A program made the position numbers and the translations under genes. Below, piece after piece: positions 9,856-20,632 of a stretch of 64,000 bases of DNA. The notes beneath the pieces were generated by a model, which saw only the letters and a program-made list of their open reading frames with translations, did not search any database and was not told the DNA's origin. Within the stretch, counting starts at the first letter, position 1. The number at the start of each line of letters is the position of its first letter. Source of the stretch: Candidatus Altimarinota bacterium (lineage in GTDB: Bacteria; Patescibacteriota; Gracilibacteria; BD1-5; UBA6164); assembly GCA_943356435.1 (NCBI GenBank), contig CALREY010000003.1:91409-155408 (forward strand). Direction: 5' to 3'.

Positions 9856-12090
9856 TTATACCTTTCTAACAGGAGCAATTTTTATATTCATTTTTACTAC
9901 TCATTTTCAGCTAAATGCTATTTCTGCTAATTCTCAGTTTAGTGATGTAATTACACCTGTTCCAAACTTAGGATGAGATACCTTATCACCTCTAGCAAAC
10001 ATTGATACATCATTGTTTGCTTTCACTATTACTTTTGGTTTACCTGTAAATCATCCACTACTACTTCAGAAACTAAATGAATCACTACTAGAATCTGATG
10101 TAGATGAAAAAGAAAATCATCATTTATTCAAAAATTCTCATAAATCATAATTCACCAAGTATTCTAGAGGTATTTCTTTTAAGAATCTAGACTCAGGATT
10201 TCTCACGAAATCTCAGAAATTGAATCTCTCTTTTGCTCTAGAAATATACAATTCTTCTCTTGCTCTAGTCATAGCTACATACATAAGTCTTCTTTCTTCT
10301 TCTAGTGCTGATTGTTCTCATATAGACCTAAAACTTGGGAAAAGTCATTCTTCTAATCATGTTAAAAACACTCTTTTTTCTTCTAATCATTTAGAAGTAT
10401 GTATGGTCATAAGTGTTACATAATCACTTCTCTCATCTTTTGTATCCATATCTGTTATCAGAGCTACTTCTTCTAGAAATATAGCCAAACTCTCTCTTGG
10501 CTCCATTCAATTATATTGAGTTGCTACATTCACTAGTTCATCTATATTTTCTAGTTTTGACTCTTTTTCTTCTTTACTCAATCATTCTCATATATAATCC
10601 TCGTATTTCGTAAGTTTTATCACTTCCCTAATTAATTCTGATACCACTTTTTTATGTGAAAATTTCACCAAATCTTCAAATATAATATTGAAATTTTTGA
10701 TTGCATTTTTTGCTCAGTTATTCAGTTCTGCTACTTCATCTATGTTTTCTATTATTTGAGGATAAGATAGACTATAGTTTTCTCTATAAGAATCCATTAC
10801 TTCTATAGATTTTGCTCATATTTTTCTAGTAGGAGTATTTATAACTCTCTTCATAGCAACTATATCATTTGGATTATGTATTACTTTCAGATATCATAAC
10901 AAATCTTTTATTTCCATTCTGTCATAAAATTTTTGTCATCCTATAACTCTATATGGTATATTTGACATCATTAGTGCTTCTTCTATTTTTCTAGATTGAG
11001 CATTAGTACGATAAAGTATCAGATTATCTTTGTAATTTCACTCTTTATTTTTGATAATATTTACTATGATACTTGCTTCTGTTTTATCATCTGGTGCTTC
11101 TATATAGCTAATATGTTCTCACTCTGCATTATCTGTCCATAGTTCTTTTTTGATACCTGATTTATTATTGTTTATTACTGCATTAGCTCATGCTATGATT
11201 TTTTTCGTTGATCTGTAGTTTTGTTCTAGTTTTACGATTAATGCGTCATTATAATCTTTTCTGAAATTTATGATATTTCTCATATCTGCTCATCTCCATG
11301 AATATATAGACTGACTATCATCTCATACTACTGCTAAGTTTCTATATTTACTTGCTAATAATTTCACTATTTCGTATTGAGGAGCATTAGTATCTTGATA
11401 CTCATCTACCATTAGGTATTTGTATCTATCTTGATATTCATTTAGTATTTTTGGTATTCTCAAAACTGCTAGAGTCTTCACTAAAATATCATCGAAATCT
11501 ATAGCATTATTTAGTGCTAAATCTTTTTCGTATTCTATATATGCTTTGTAAACTACTTCTTTTATGCTAGAATCTACTTCTGCTTCGTATCATTTTGCTG
11601 ATATTAAGCTATTTTTTGCATTGCTTATAAAAAATGCTATTTGTCTAGCTGGGAATTCTTTTTCATCTAGATTTAATCTATTTTTTAAAATACTTTTTAG
11701 TACTGATAATTTGTCTGATTCATCATAGATAACGAAATCTTTTTTCAATCAAATAGCTAATTCTTCTGATAAATACCTAGATAATACATCTTTTAATACA
11801 AATATTCATATCGAGTGAAATGTCCCAATAAGTGGGAAATTGTATCTCCCATACACACTTCTAGGTGCTTCTACTCATAATGTTGATGCTACTCTATTTC
11901 TCATCTCACTTGCTGCTTTGTTCGTAAATGTTACCATCATTATTTCATTTGGACTCAATCATTTATCTTTTATCATATGTTGCACTCTAGCTGTCAATGT
12001 AGCTGTTTTTCAACTACCTGCTCATGCTATTATCAACATTGGTCATTCTATTTTGTTTTTTGCTTCTTCTTGTTTTTGGTTTAAATTCAT
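9856..12090 (-). CDS. pcrA: UvrD/PcrA-type ATP-dependent 3'-5' DNA helicase
   Basis: 744 aa, the normal size for PcrA/UvrD. The N-terminus [20 protein letters not shown] leads to Walker A AGAGSGKT (two of the Gly are TGA), then motif Ia [12 protein letters not shown], motif [10 protein letters not shown], motif [18 protein letters not shown] and motif IV EQNYRST. The C-terminal tail [14 protein letters not shown] is the small beta domain at the end of PcrA that binds RNA polymerase in other bacteria. It unwinds DNA in nucleotide excision and mismatch repair and in clearing replication conflicts. It is transcribed with the small anchored protein downstream. Confidence 0.93.
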
Positions 12091-12182
12091 TTAATTTTTA
12101 TTAATTATAATTTATATATAAAAGATATATAGTTTTTTTATTTTTTCAAAGGTTTTTGTTTTTTTGTGTTAATAAATATACA

Positions 12183-12210
12183 TTGACAATGTATTATAAA
12201 AAAGTATTAT
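12183..12210 (+). promoter_or_regulatory. Consensus sigma-70 promoter for the gene at 12246
   Basis: TTGACA at 12183-12188 and TATTAT at 12205-12210 with a 16-base spacer, 36 bases before the ATG. This is one of the best promoter matches in the window. Confidence 0.7.
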
Positions 12211-12245
12211 ATAATTAATACAAAAACAAATATTAGGATAATATT

Positions 12246-12569
12246 ATGCTAAATGATGAATTTTTATTGAATATGTTTCAAGTATTTATAAATAAATTAC
12301 TAGAAACATATGGTACTATGTTTACAAATAATTACTATTTACAGTTAACTAATGAATTTTATACATATAACTTTTTGATGTCATTAGAAGAAGTTGAAAA
12401 AATAAAATTGATTAGAGAATTGATTTCTTATACGTCATTATTAGAAAATGATGAATTGAAAATAAAAATTAAATTTTTGAAAGAAAATTCTACACTGAAT
12501 AAAGAGTATTATTTATGTTTAAAACTATCTGAAAATGATATTGAAATTGTAAGATCTTTAATAAAGTAA
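12246..12569 (+). CDS. Small alpha-helical hypothetical protein
   Basis: 107 aa, beginning MLNDEFLLNMFQVFINKLLE. It has no TGA codon and almost no glycine. It is Leu/Ile/Asn/Glu/Lys-rich and looks fully helical, with no membrane segment or signal. It has a consensus promoter and a strong terminator, so it is a single-gene unit between pcrA and the lmo0937-type gene. I do not recognise the family. Confidence 0.65.
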   Translation: MLNDEFLLNMFQVFINKLLETYGTMFTNNYYLQLTNEFYTYNFLMSLEEVEKIKLIRELISYTSLLENDELKIKIKFLKENSTLNKEYYLCLKLSENDIEIVRSLIK

Positions 12570-12599
12570 TTATTAATTATAGTACATTTTTATCTATGA

Positions 12600-12627
12600 A
12601 AAAAGCCAATCTTATGTTTGGCTTTTT
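12600..12627 (+). terminator. Terminator after the gene at 12246
   Basis: AAAAAGCCAA and TTGGCTTTTT pair across an 8-base loop. It lies 31 bases after the stop codon and could also end the convergent gene at 12645. Confidence 0.85.
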
Positions 12628-12644
12628 AAAATGAAATATTACAA

Positions 12645-12785
12645 CTATTTATTATTAATCAATCTGACTAGGAATAATATAATAGCAATAACAAGCAATA
12701 TGTGTATAAAACCACCAATAGTATAAGAAGAGACAAGTCACAAAACCCAAAGGATAATCAAAATAATGGCAATAGTTTCTAGCAT
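12645..12785 (-). CDS. Small lmo0937-family membrane protein (DUF5670-like)
   Basis: 46 aa. LIILWVLGLVSSYTIGGFIH and the following LLVIAIILFLVRLI closely match the lmo0937 family consensus of two short membrane segments around a [ST]-x-T-x-GGFIHILL turn. These proteins sit in the inner membrane; their function is not known. One internal TGA falls exactly on the family's conserved Gly before LVS. It is transcribed away from the rlmD-type gene, with 165 bases between the two divergent starts. Confidence 0.8.
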
Positions 12786-12950
12786 AATAATAAAATTAGA
12801 AAATAAACCGTTCTTTCATTTTACTTTTATATATATTAATAGCAATATATAATTAAATAAATAACAAAAATAAATAATATCCTTTAATATTTGTTTGATT
12901 TTGTAAGCTTTTTTTATATACTGACACAAATTTAAAATTAATTAATACAG

Positions 12951-14510
12951 ATGACACAAACGTGAATTAAAAAAAATGATATATTAGAAAATATATTAGT
13001 AGAGAAACTAGTATTTTGAGGTAAATGATTTGCTAAGTTGAAACATGATAATCCAGATTTGGATGGAAGAGTAATATTTATTACAGGATGAGCTATACCA
13101 GGTTCTATAGTAAATCTAAGAGTACTGAATAAGAAAAAATCATACATAGAAACTCAAATAGTTGAAATAGTACAAAAATCAGCTATGGAAATAGAAAATA
13201 TTAACAACAATTATTGAATGTCAGGTGGGTGGAAATGGATAAATATACCATATGAAGAACAACTTAAAATAAAACAAGAGCAAATAAAAGAATCTCTAAA
13301 TGTATTAAAAAACAAGATAAATCCTAAAGTAACAGAAGAAAATCCAGAGTTGGCTGATATAAATGTTTTTGATGAATTATTTTTACCTATAGAAGCTTCA
13401 CCAGTAATAAATGGTTACAGAAATAAAGTAGAATTTAGTTTCTGAAAATATTTATCATTCAAAAATGGTATCGAACAACATTTCAATGTATGATTTCATA
13501 AGCAAGGGGAATTTTCAAAAGTAGAAGATTATGATGGTGCTCCGTTAATTGATGAAGAACAAAATGAAATATATAGAGAAATCAAAAAGTTTAGTAAAAC
13601 AGTTTGATTACCTGTATATGACCAAATGAAACAAGAATGATTTTTTAGACATATTTTGATTAGAAAGACACATTTTACACAAGAAATGATGATACTTTTG
13701 AGTTTTAATCCTGAGTATTTCGAAAAAAATACAAATCTAGATAAAGACGAAAAATTATCTATTATTAAATTTTTCTTGATAGGTTTAGCTAGTAAATATC
13801 CTGTGATAAAGTCTGTTTATCTATCACATAATCCAAATAAGGCAGATGTATGTATATGAGATTTAGAGTTAATTTATGGTGAAGCAACTATAAAAGAAAA
13901 AATACTTGATTTAACTTTTAATATCTCTCCTACTTCGTTTTTTCAAACCAACTCTAGTTGAGCTGAAAAATTGTATTCAATTGTATTAGATTTCGCTAAA
14001 AATAAAACAAATTCTACTATTCCATTTTTTAGTAGAACAAAAGATGATTTCAATGATATGACAGTATTAGATTTGTATGGAGGTACAGGTACAATATGAA
14101 TGATATTTGCTAATGCTTGAGCACAAAAAGTTATTTCAGTAGAAATGGTGACATCAGCAAGCAAAGACTGAGCAGAAAATGCTAACTTGAATTGTCTTAC
14201 TAATATAGAATTTGTCAATGCAAAAGTAGAAAAATTCCTAGAACAATATCTAGCTGAATGAAATACTGCTGATTTACTAGTAATAGATCCACCTAGAGCA
14301 TGAATGCATCCTGATTCTTTGCCAAATATTTTAAAATTTGATACTAATCAAATAATATATGTGAGTTGTAATCCAGCTACTCTAGCTCGTGATTTGTGAT
14401 TTATATTAGATAATTCTGATTATAAAATAGAAAAAATCCAAGCAATGGATATGTTTCCTCATACTCATCATATAGAAACTGTTGTAAGTTTGGTTAAAAA
14501 AGACAAATAA
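12951..14510 (+). CDS. 23S rRNA (uracil-5-)-methyltransferase, RlmD/RumA-type
   Basis: 519 aa. The N-terminal region (LVEKLVFGGKGFAKL, VIFITGGAIPGSIVNLRV) is a TRAM-like OB fold. The SAM-binding motif is VLDLYGGTGTIGMIFA, then VISVEMV (acidic ribose ligand), LLVIDPPRAGMHPD, and the catalytic Cys motif YVSCNPATLARDL; a C-terminal TVVSLVKK closes the fold. These are the markers of the TrmA/RlmC/RlmD family, which makes m5U in rRNA or tRNA. Which uridine it modifies cannot be told; the TRAM domain favours rRNA. No Cys cluster for an N-terminal Fe-S site is evident (E. coli RlmD has one). Terminated by the palindrome at 14511. Confidence 0.88.
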
Positions 14511-14540
14511 AAAAATGTAGAAAATTTTCTACATTTTTTT
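14511..14540. terminator. Bidirectional terminator
   Basis: AAAATGTAGAAAA followed by its complement TTTTCTACATTTT, with A and T tails on the two sides. It lies between two convergent genes (12951-14510 and 14539-15540) and can serve both. Confidence 0.85.
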
Positions 14541-15540
14541 ATTTCATATTTATAGTACGAATTCTACAATTATCTTTGTTTTTGAATGCTTTGTCAGGGA
14601 TTATTTCATTATTACTTATATACAATATTTTATCTCCAGTATTATTCCAATAACAAGAACTAAAAATATCTGATTTATCAGTTGATTCTATATTATCACT
14701 TGTCTCTAGTCATAATACTCAGATTAAAAATGATAATTTATTTTCTGTATTTCATGGTATGAAATCTATATATTTTTTCCATTCTGTAACTAGATTATTA
14801 TTTAATAAATTAGACTTATTTAAAAATTGATCTTTATCATATAAGTAGTTTTCCTTATTTGTATAACTTTCATCTATTTTTTTATCTTCAAATGTAAATA
14901 TATCTCATAATATTTCTATTCAATTTTGAGTTATTTTTAGTTTATCTTTATTTTTCTCATACCATACATTATTTTCATTGCTTCTAGCTAACCAATTATT
15001 TAATCAATTATTTCTTTCTAGCATTTGATATGTATTATAATCGATAAATGATGAAAATTTATTATTAAAATAATTATAAATAGGAATAATAATAGCTAAT
15101 GATAGTATTAATGCATAGAATATTTTTAAATATTTATGTACATTGATTCAATGAATTACAAATCACGAGTATAAATTAATAAGAATAAATATACTTGTAA
15201 TAAAGAATACATACTTAATTCTCTCCAGTTCTGATGCATCATTTATACTCAGATTTAAAGATAAATATAACAATAAAATACTAAAAACAAAGAAAAGATA
15301 AAATAGTAAATTGTATACTCATCAAAAATTTGCAAAATTTAAAGGTTTGTATAATCAAAAATAATATAGTAATACATAAATTATTAATACTAATAAAATT
15401 AAAAACATAAATATACTAGAAGCTCATGCTCATAATCATTGAGCTACAAAAAAAGTATTATATATAAAATATAAAGTAATATAGATAATAGTTCAAATGA
15501 CTATAAACAATGATAAAAAAAATAATTTATTAATAAGCAT
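14539..15540 (-). CDS. Hypothetical multi-pass membrane protein with extracytoplasmic tail
   Basis: 333 aa. The first 160 residues hold about four hydrophobic segments (for example KLFFLSLFIVIGTIIYITLY and LNFANFGGVYNLLFYLFFVF). The remaining half is hydrophilic with many Asn, Lys and Trp, and two Cys near the end (SSCYW, DNCRIRT). No enzyme motif is visible. It lies 46 bases upstream of nothing on its own strand except the end of the NHL pseudopilin gene, so the pseudopilin transcript may run into it. Family not recognised. Confidence 0.7.
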
Positions 15541-15586
15541 AATTTTAATTTTAAATCAATACAAGCAAATTATAATTGATTATTTG

Positions 15587-18430
15587 TTAGTTACAAATTT
15601 TTGATATTTTAGTTACATTGAATGCATTATTGTTTGAAGTATATATATTTCATGAATTATCTAAAGTTATTGACCATGGTCAAGTTCAAGTTGTTCATAA
15701 TGTAGAAGATACTCCAGCTGATGTAATTCTTGTAACGTTACTAGATGAAGTATTTGCTGTATATACATTTCACGAACTATCAACTGCAATTCAACGTGGA
15801 GAAGATCAAGTAGTTCAAATGATGGTAGAAACTCAAGCAGGTGTTATTTTAGATACATCATTACCTAATTCATTTGCTGTATATAAGTTTCATGACGAGT
15901 CTATAGTAATTCAACGAGGAGCTGATCAAGATGTAGAAAATGTAGTACTTATTCAACTAGGAGTAATTTTGGTAATATTGTGAGAATAAGTATTTGATGT
16001 ATATATATTTCATGAGCTATCTAAAATTATTCAATATGGATTATTTCATGTAGTTCAATGAGTTGTAGCTATTCATGCAGGTGTAATTTTTGTAACATTA
16101 TTAGAAGACCAATTTGCAGTATAAACATTTCCTAGATTATCAACTGTTATTCATTGAGGATTTGTTCATGTAGTTCATAAAATTGTACTTACTCATGCTG
16201 GTGTTATTTTTGATACATTATTAGAAGACCAATTGGATACATATAAGTTTCAAGAATTGTCTATAGTTATTCAACGTGGATTTGTTCATGTAGAAGCAAA
16301 AGTACTATAAACTCAATCTGGAGTTATTTTTGTTACATTATTTCACCAATAGTTTGTAGTATAAATATTCCCAGACGAATCAACCACTATTCATTCAGGC
16401 CAATCTGAAGTTTGACCATAAGTTGATGATACTCATCATTGTGTTATTTTAGTTACATTGTGAGATCAGTTGTTTGTTACAAATATATTTCAAGTACTAT
16501 CAACAACCAATTCCCACGGATAAGTTTTTGCAGTTCAAAGAATAGATGAAACTCAAGCAGGAGTAATTTTAGTAACGTTACTAGAACTTCTATTTGCAAC
16601 ATAGATATTACCTGATGAGTCTCTAGCTATTCAACGAGGTTCAGTTCATGCCGTACCAAATGTACTTGATACTCATGCATTGGTAATTTTTGTTACATTA
16701 TTTCATCAACTATTTGCTGTGAATATATTACCAGAAGGATCAATAAGTAAAGAACGTGGAAAAGATCAAGTAGTTCATAAAGTACTAGATACTCAAGCAG
16801 GTGTAATTTTCGTTACATTATTTGAATTAGTGTTAGCTGTATACACATTTCAAGCTGAGTCAACTCATATTCAATATGGATTTGTTCAAGTAGTTCAATG
16901 TATAGTAGAAACTCAAGATGGAGTAATTTTTGAAACATTATTTGATGTCCAATTAGACGTAAATATGTTTCAAGATCCGTCCATAGTTATAAAATATGGA
17001 TTTGTACCTGTAGTTCAAAGAATAGTAGATACTCAAGCAGGAGTAATTTTTGAAACATTATTTGATGTCCAGTTAGCAGTATAGATGTTTCAAGAACTAT
17101 CCATAACTAGTCCACGAGGATTTGTTCAAGTAGATGCATATATACTATGAACTCAACTAGGAGTAATTTTTATAATTTTATTTGTTGTAAAACTAGTTAC
17201 ATATTTATTTCATGAAGAATCAATTATTATTCATTCTGGATAATCTCAAGTAGCTCACATATTTGCACTTGAATATGAATAACTACAAGCACTATTACAA
17301 TCTATTCAAGTGTATCCAGAATTGCATGAATAATAACATGCTGATGAACTATTTGAATTTTGCCATGATTGATTTTCTTGAGTAGCAATTCATGGAGAAA
17401 ATGTAGCATTTATATAATTTGGTTGTGAAGCACATGTATAAATAGCTCAAGAATTTATTCATCACTGTACAATTACTGATCATCATAGTACATTGTTTAC
17501 GAAATTTCAAGCATAATTAACAGTAGATTGACTAGGGTTATTCATATCAATTGCTAAATTTACAATATTATGTATTTCTCATACATTTTGTAATATTGTA
17601 CCACTATATGCATCTTGTAATCATTTTATTAATTTTATTCTCTCTGTACTTGTAGTATTACTTGTTAGGTCATTACAACTTCAAGTATTTGTATATGCAA
17701 TTAATTTGTTAGTAGAAAAATTAAATCAAGCAATAGTATTAAATTTGCTCGACTTAAATGAACTAGGTAGATTATTATATCAATTATAAACAAGTCTTTG
17801 TTCACTCATTATTTGTGATAAATCAGTAACACTTGTGTCATTAGTTATTATTGAAGGTAATGTAATCATATTACATGTAGTTCAACTCAGACTTTTTGCT
17901 GTCAATCAATTGTAATTACCTGTAACATATGCTATTGCTTCTATTGTTCATGCTGAAACCCCTCTTCATTCTCCCCTTGTCAAAGGCGATGAGGCTACAT
18001 TATTCACTATTCATTTTTCAATATTCATTGATATACTATCCCCTTCCATTATTCATCATATTTCATATTCATTTCTATTTAAAGTTACTGAATATGTATA
18101 TTCTTTATTTGCAATGGGATCAGATGGAATTTTATCTAATTTAGTCGTATTTATAAAAACTGATTCTCAAAAAGTTCATTGTTTCCAAACTGTCGATCAA
18201 CTATAACTAATATCTACTTGATTCGTAGGAATAGGATATTTTCAAGACTCTAATTCAAACAATTCTAGAGATGTTTTAATACTTGATATATCACTTATTC
18301 TAGTGCTATCTCTTGCTTGTGTACTGTATCATTGTAGTGATATAAACGCTATTGTTCATAGAATAGCTAATATAGTAATAACAACAATTAGTTCAACTAA
18401 TGTAAAAGCTTTAATTTTTTGTATATGCAT
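15587..18430 (-). CDS. Type IV pseudopilin fused to 14 NHL-type beta-propeller repeats
   Basis: 947 aa. The N-terminus is KIKAFTLVELIVVITILAIL, a class III signal with cleavage after Ala and Glu at +5 of the mature chain. The pilin globular part follows (YSTQARDSTRISDISSIKTS, KYPIPTN). Residues about 150-360 are a second region shared with the other pseudopilins of the window (TGNYNG, LPSIITND, LVYNGYNNLPSSF). After a Cys-rich link (CYYSCNSGYTGIDC), residues about 390-945 are 14 tandem 40-aa units of the form GTTGTNPxGIxVDSSGNIYT followed by ANxxSNNVTKITPAGVST. This is an NHL/Vgb-type repeat; 14 units would suit two seven-bladed propellers. Probably exported and assembled into, or anchored near, a type IV pilus. 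It is divergent from pilT. Confidence 0.88.
15590..17270. repeat. Tandem 120-bp repeat array (14 units) coding NHL-type blades
   Basis: The 3' part of the pseudopilin gene has a strict 120-base period. Recurrent words such as ACTCAAGCAGGAGTAATTTT recur every 120 bases on the plus strand, with much variation elsewhere in each unit. Fourteen units are counted from the translation. There are no spacers, so it is a coding tandem repeat and not a CRISPR array. Confidence 0.85.
17955..17997. repeat. Dispersed palindromic repeat inside the NHL pseudopilin
   Basis: GAAACCCCTCTTCATTCTCC, then CCTTGTCAAAGGCGATGAGGCT. It is translated in frame as SSPLTRGEGRGVS in the linker between the pilin part and the shared second region, the same place as in the pseudopilins at 48780 and 62783. 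It is more degenerate than the intergenic copies. Confidence 0.7.
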
Positions 18431-18559
18431 ACTAAAAAGATATAATATAATAATATTATTCTATTAATTTTTTCATATTTTCAAAAACTATTTCAAATAT
18501 TTTACTTTACTAAAATATTATGATAAAATAAGTTAAATATAATTATTAATCATATTTGA

Positions 18560-19657
18560 ATGACTACTAAAGAACTTATAAATAATATCTTGGCTTATAC
18601 TACACAAGAACATTATTCAGACATACATATCACATCAAATAGTAAAATAATGATCAGAGATAGATCATGAGAAATTATTGCATTGGATAATTTGAATATA
18701 GATTGAAAAGTATTGGAATTACCAACAATGAATAAAATAGCTGTTAAAACTGTTATGTTAGAAATAATCTGAGAAAAATGATATCAAGTATTTGAAAGAG
18801 ATATGGAATATGATAGCTCTTTTATGATAAAGTGATGAGATAGATATAGAGTGAATTGTTATATGGATACTGAATGATTTTCTATTGCTCTTAGAAGAAT
18901 CCCAAATAAAATACCTACTCTAGAAGAATTATGACTTTGAGAACAAATAGAGACAATGTGTAATAAATCTAAATGATTAATCCTAGTTACATGACCTACT
19001 GGTTCTGGTAAATCAACGAACCTTGCAGCGATGATAGATTACATAAATAAAACACAAAAAAAACATATAATAACTATAGAAGATCCAGTAGAATTTTCTT
19101 TTAAATCAAATAAATCACTAATAAATCAAAGAGAAGTAGGTAATCATACTAAATGATTTGAAGCTGCAATTAGAGCGTCTCTGAGAGAAGATCCGAATGT
19201 AATAATGGTATGAGAAATGAGAGATCCAGAAACAATCAAAGCAGCTATTACATTAGCTGAGACATGACATCTAGTATTCTCTACTCTTCATACTAATGAT
19301 TCAGTTCAAACTATAGATAGAATAGTTGATATATTTCCATGAAATCAACAAAATCAAATCAGAATGCAACTAGCTATGAACTTGGTATGAGTAGTATCTC
19401 AAAGACTATTATCTAGATCGGACCAAGAGTGAAGAATTGCAGCTAGAGAAATACTTATATCAAATGATGCTGTGAGAAATCTTATTATTACAGGAAAAAC
19501 TCATCAATTGTATAGTGTACTTGAAGTATGACATAAACAATGAATGATACTTATGGATAAATATTTAATGGCTTTATATAAGAAAAATATAATCTCAAAA
19601 GAAACTCTTATGAGTTATGCAAGAGATAAAGAGTGAATAGAAATGATGCTTAATTAA
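18560..19657 (+). CDS. pilT: PilT-type twitching motility/retraction ATPase
   Basis: 365 aa. The Walker A motif GPTGSGKST is at residues 145-153, with its first Gly coded by TGA at 18992. ITIEDPVEF, the PilT signature [20 protein letters not shown] (around residues 205-225) and the His box [12 protein letters not shown] (about 237-248) follow. Length and motif order match PilT, the hexameric cytoplasmic ATPase that retracts type IV pili. It is divergent from the NHL pseudopilin (129 bases between starts) and leads a unit with a cyclic-nucleotide-binding protein, so pilus retraction may be regulated by that neighbour. No Shine-Dalgarno site is seen. Confidence 0.93.
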
Positions 19658-19660
19658 GAC

Positions 19661-19739
19661 TTAACCCACTCTAACCCTCCTCTAGTAAGGAGGGGGAAAC
19701 TTAACCCACCCTAACCCTCCCTAATATTAGGGAGGGAAT
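19661..19739. repeat. Two tandem copies of the dispersed GC-rich palindromic repeat
   Basis: Copy A (19661-19698) and copy B (19701-19739) both start TTAACCCAC, then CTAACCCTCC, then a short inverted repeat (CCCTCCCTAATATTAGGGAGGG in copy B). They are direct repeats about 40 bases apart and fill the spacer between pilT and the downstream gene. The GC content is far above the surroundings. Confidence 0.85.
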
Positions 19740-19750
19740 AGCTTAAAATA

Positions 19751-20599
19751 ATGAATAAAAATATGTTAGATATAAATAAATTAAAAATTTCATGATTCTT
19801 CAAAGAAGTAGTTCTCGAAAAATGAGAAGTGCTTTTTCGTGAGTGAGATTTCGATGAAAATATTTACATAGTTCTAGCTTGAGAATTATCTGTATCGAAA
19901 TATACAAGTAAAGCAAAAGATGAAGCAAAAATTCTAGCATATTTAGAAAAGGATGATGTATTCTGAGAAGCAGCACTAAATAGTAGTAATAAAAAAGAAG
20001 TAAATATTATAGCTAATAGAAAAACAGTGTTATTATCTATAAACGCAAAGCAGTGACTAATTGATTTCGGTAAGAAATACCAAGAAGATGCATCTAATTT
20101 ACTTAAATATATTATTCACTTATCAAATAAGAGATTATCAGAAGCAAATTATCTGATAACTGCATCATACAAAATAAGTAAAGAAATATTAGAACTACAA
20201 GAAATAAATAATAAGAATATATTTTTATTAATAGAAAAAATAAAAGAAATAATATGAGTAGATCATATAATGTATTATGAAAATAATCCTGTTATGGAAA
20301 ATTATATAACACTTAAATATGATACAAGAACTAAATGAAAATTGTTAAATGAAGTAAAAGAATTAACAAATAATAATCTGGATTTACTAGATTTAAAAAT
20401 AGATAATTATGAAATACATTCACAAAAATTATCTATCTGAAATAATAATCTATGATTTCTAGTGTTTTTGAAAAAAGATTACAAATTCAATGAAAGCGAT
20501 AAAAAAGTGCTAGTAGTAGCTGCTACTTCTATCTCATGACTGATAAAACAAAAACAATTATTAGATGAACAAAGAGATAAAGATTATATGAACAATTAA
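19751..20599 (+). CDS. Cyclic-nucleotide-binding-domain protein with a C-terminal GAF-like region
   Basis: 282 aa. Residues 20-110 read as a CRP/cNMP-binding jelly roll: VVLEKGEVLFREGDFDENIY then IVLAGELSVSKY and YLEKDDVFGEAAL, where FGEAAL is the phosphate-binding cassette. The usual Arg of that cassette is not clear, so ligand binding is uncertain. The C-terminal 130 residues resemble a GAF-type sensor (VDHIMYYENN, LGFLVFLKKDYKF, KVLVVAATSISGLIKQKQLL). There is no DNA-binding helix-turn-helix. It follows pilT, separated by 93 bases that carry two repeat copies, and could link a second messenger or cell state to pilus retraction; this is inference. Confidence 0.75.
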
Positions 20600-20626
20600 A
20601 AAAATCACACTTAAGTGTGATTTTTT
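20598..20626. terminator. Terminator between convergent genes
   Basis: AATCACACTT followed by AAGTGTGATT with a T run on the plus side and an A run on the other. It begins at the stop codon of the cNMP-binding gene and ends just before the stop codon of the convergent pseudopilin. Confidence 0.85.
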
Positions 20627-20632
20627 GTTTTA

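Noticed and set aside
15618..17084. Open plus-strand frames opposite the NHL repeats, with repeated protein-like sequence
   Set aside because: They are the antisense of the tandem repeats in the pseudopilin gene. The minus strand gives a clear signal, pilin part and propeller repeats, and the plus frames break in several places even with TGA as Gly.
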